Positions 63,251-64,000 of a DNA stretch of 64,000 nucleotides are shown one piece after another (the first letter of the stretch is position 1; each line of letters starts with the position of its first letter). The position numbers and the translations under genes are program-made. Where the stretch lies: the NCBI GenBank assembly GCA_021775965.1, contig JAJFGV010000060.1, positions 1 through 64,000 of the forward strand, in the 5' to 3' direction. The stretch is from Alphaproteobacteria bacterium. Its GTDB lineage: Bacteria > Pseudomonadota > Alphaproteobacteria > Micavibrionales > Micavibrionaceae. A model generated the notes under the pieces. It had not been told where the DNA came from. It saw nothing but the letters and a program-made list of their open reading frames with translations, and did no database searches.

Positions 63251-64000
63251 GGGTCTCTCCCAATTTTGCACTGCTGGGAATATTTATGATCCTTTTTTCA
63301 AGGTTTTCCGCAATGCTCAAATCCATGCTGGGATAATCTTTGAACATGGTTAACTTATGCATTAATCTCCATGCAGGGCGAGTCATAATACCACTACCAT
63401 TCGTTTTTTCCAACAGCAGTTCACTATCACACACAGCCTCATTATCCAGCAGCAACACATTAAGCCAATAGTTACTTTTGGCAAAATTCGGTTCTGTAAA
63501 AAACTTAATTCCGTTAATATCATCAAAGGCGTTATTGTAGTTTTCTGCCAATTTCCTTTTATTTCTTAAGAATGATGGTAACTGCTCTAATTGCGCACAT
63601 CCTAATGCCGCATTGATGTTCGGCATTCGATAATTATATCCCACATAATCATGAACAAACTCCCATTTCCCGTGAATTTTGGCTGTAGTAGTCAAATGTT
63701 TAGCAATTTTACCAAGACTCTCATCATTGGTAACTATTGCCCCTCCACCACCGGTTGTCATAATCTTGTTTCCGTTAAAACTTAATGCAGATAGTTTTCC
63801 ATGGTTCCCTGTATGTTTTCCCTTGTAAAAAGAACCAAGTGACTCTGTAGCATCCTCAATTAATATGATATTGTACCGATTGCATAGCTCTACGAGAGGG
63901 TCCATATCAACCGGATGTCCATATGTATGCATAGGAATACACACCTTTATCTGACGCTTCGTTTTTCTATTCCAACAAGTCCCGTCAGTCTTCACTACAG
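63237..64000 (-). CDS. legC: LegC-like sugar aminotransferase, 5' end beyond the window
   Basis: The C-terminal approximately 254 residues of a DegT-family PLP aminotransferase; the frame is open to the right edge, so the N-terminus is missing. CIPMHTYGHPVDMDPLVELC, LIEDATESLGSFYKGKHTGN and the PLP lysine in LSFNGNKIMTTGGGGAIVTN match the LegC/PseC-like group, which aminates C4 of a UDP-4-keto sugar. It ends inside the epimerase start. The preceding 4,6-dehydratase (LegB) expected for the pathway would lie outside the window. Confidence 0.87.
   Translation of the reverse strand, partial: VVKTDGTCWNRKTKRQIKVCIPMHTYGHPVDMDPLVELCNRYNIILIEDATESLGSFYKGKHTGNHGKLSALSFNGNKIMTTGGGGAIVTNDESLGKIAKHLTTTAKIHGKWEFVHDYVGYNYRMPNINAALGCAQLEQLPSFLRNKRKLAENYNNAFDDINGIKFFTEPNFAKSNYWLNVLLLDNEAVCDSELLLEKTNGSGIMTRPAWRLMHKLTMFKDYPSMDLSIAENLEKRIINIPSSAKLGETHAAA

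Overview
The window is one long surface-glycan (O-antigen, capsule or glycoprotein-glycan) biosynthesis locus. It holds about 52 protein-coding genes, all on the minus strand, so transcription runs from position 64000 toward position 1. Genes are mostly separated by a few bases or overlap by 4-23 bases. No rRNA, tRNA, CRISPR array, insertion sequence or transposase was seen. The DNA is clearly AT-rich, and TTG and GTG starts are fairly common. Gram-negative-type export functions (a Wzx-like flippase, an O-antigen polymerase/ligase, an MsbA-type ABC flippase) point to a bacterium with an outer membrane. The abundance of cobalamin-binding radical SAM enzymes and the 42-residue kinesin-light-chain-type TPRs would fit an anammox-type planctomycete or a similar anaerobe. 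That assignment is only inference; no taxonomic marker gene is present.

Layout in the direction of transcription. (1) 64000-54975: a nonulosonic-acid module of legionaminic type: LegC-like aminotransferase (cut by the window edge), NeuC/LegG-like epimerase, NeuB/LegI-like synthase, a PtmE-like CBS-nucleotidyltransferase, a Gfo/Idh oxidoreductase, a DegT-type aminotransferase, two methyltransferases and a NeuA-type CMP-sugar synthetase. (2) 54988-44006: three B12-binding radical SAM proteins, a CitE/HpcH-like aldolase, GT-B-like proteins and an ABC flippase. (3) 43990-34983: the least familiar block: a deoxyhypusine-synthase-like protein, two heptose-type nucleotidyltransferase/kinase genes (one with domains in swapped order and a degenerate active site), a GmhA-like isomerase, a thiamine-diphosphate E1 alpha/beta pair, a sugar epimerase, and two related SPASM radical SAM proteins on either side. 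(4) 34968-27741: a polyprenyl-phosphate-sugar branch: DPM1-like GT2, two small membrane proteins with a winged-helix-like tail, a B12 radical SAM, a GT39-type membrane glycosyltransferase and a large GT-B-like protein. (5) 27731-16143: two oxidoreductases, three cytidylyltransferase modules (one fused to a GT2), one SPASM radical SAM, and two paralogous B12 radical SAM proteins around a HisC-like PLP enzyme. (6) 15747-1: a methyltransferase, a hydroxyacid dehydrogenase, a HAD phosphatase, glycosyltransferases, an RmlD-like reductase, a GT39 enzyme, a 1239-residue radical SAM-GT4-GT4 fusion, the polymerase/ligase with a TPR array inserted in its periplasmic loop, the Wzx flippase, and the first codons of another gene.

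Taken together the genes could make several activated unusual sugars (at least one CMP-nonulosonate and probably a heptose-like or branched sugar), modify them with radical chemistry and methylation, assemble them on a lipid carrier, flip them and polymerise or ligate them. The outstanding feature is ten radical SAM enzymes (seven B12-binding, three SPASM) in one 64 kb glycan locus. The most likely site of undescribed chemistry is the E1 alpha/beta - SPASM - GmhA - swapped-HldE block.
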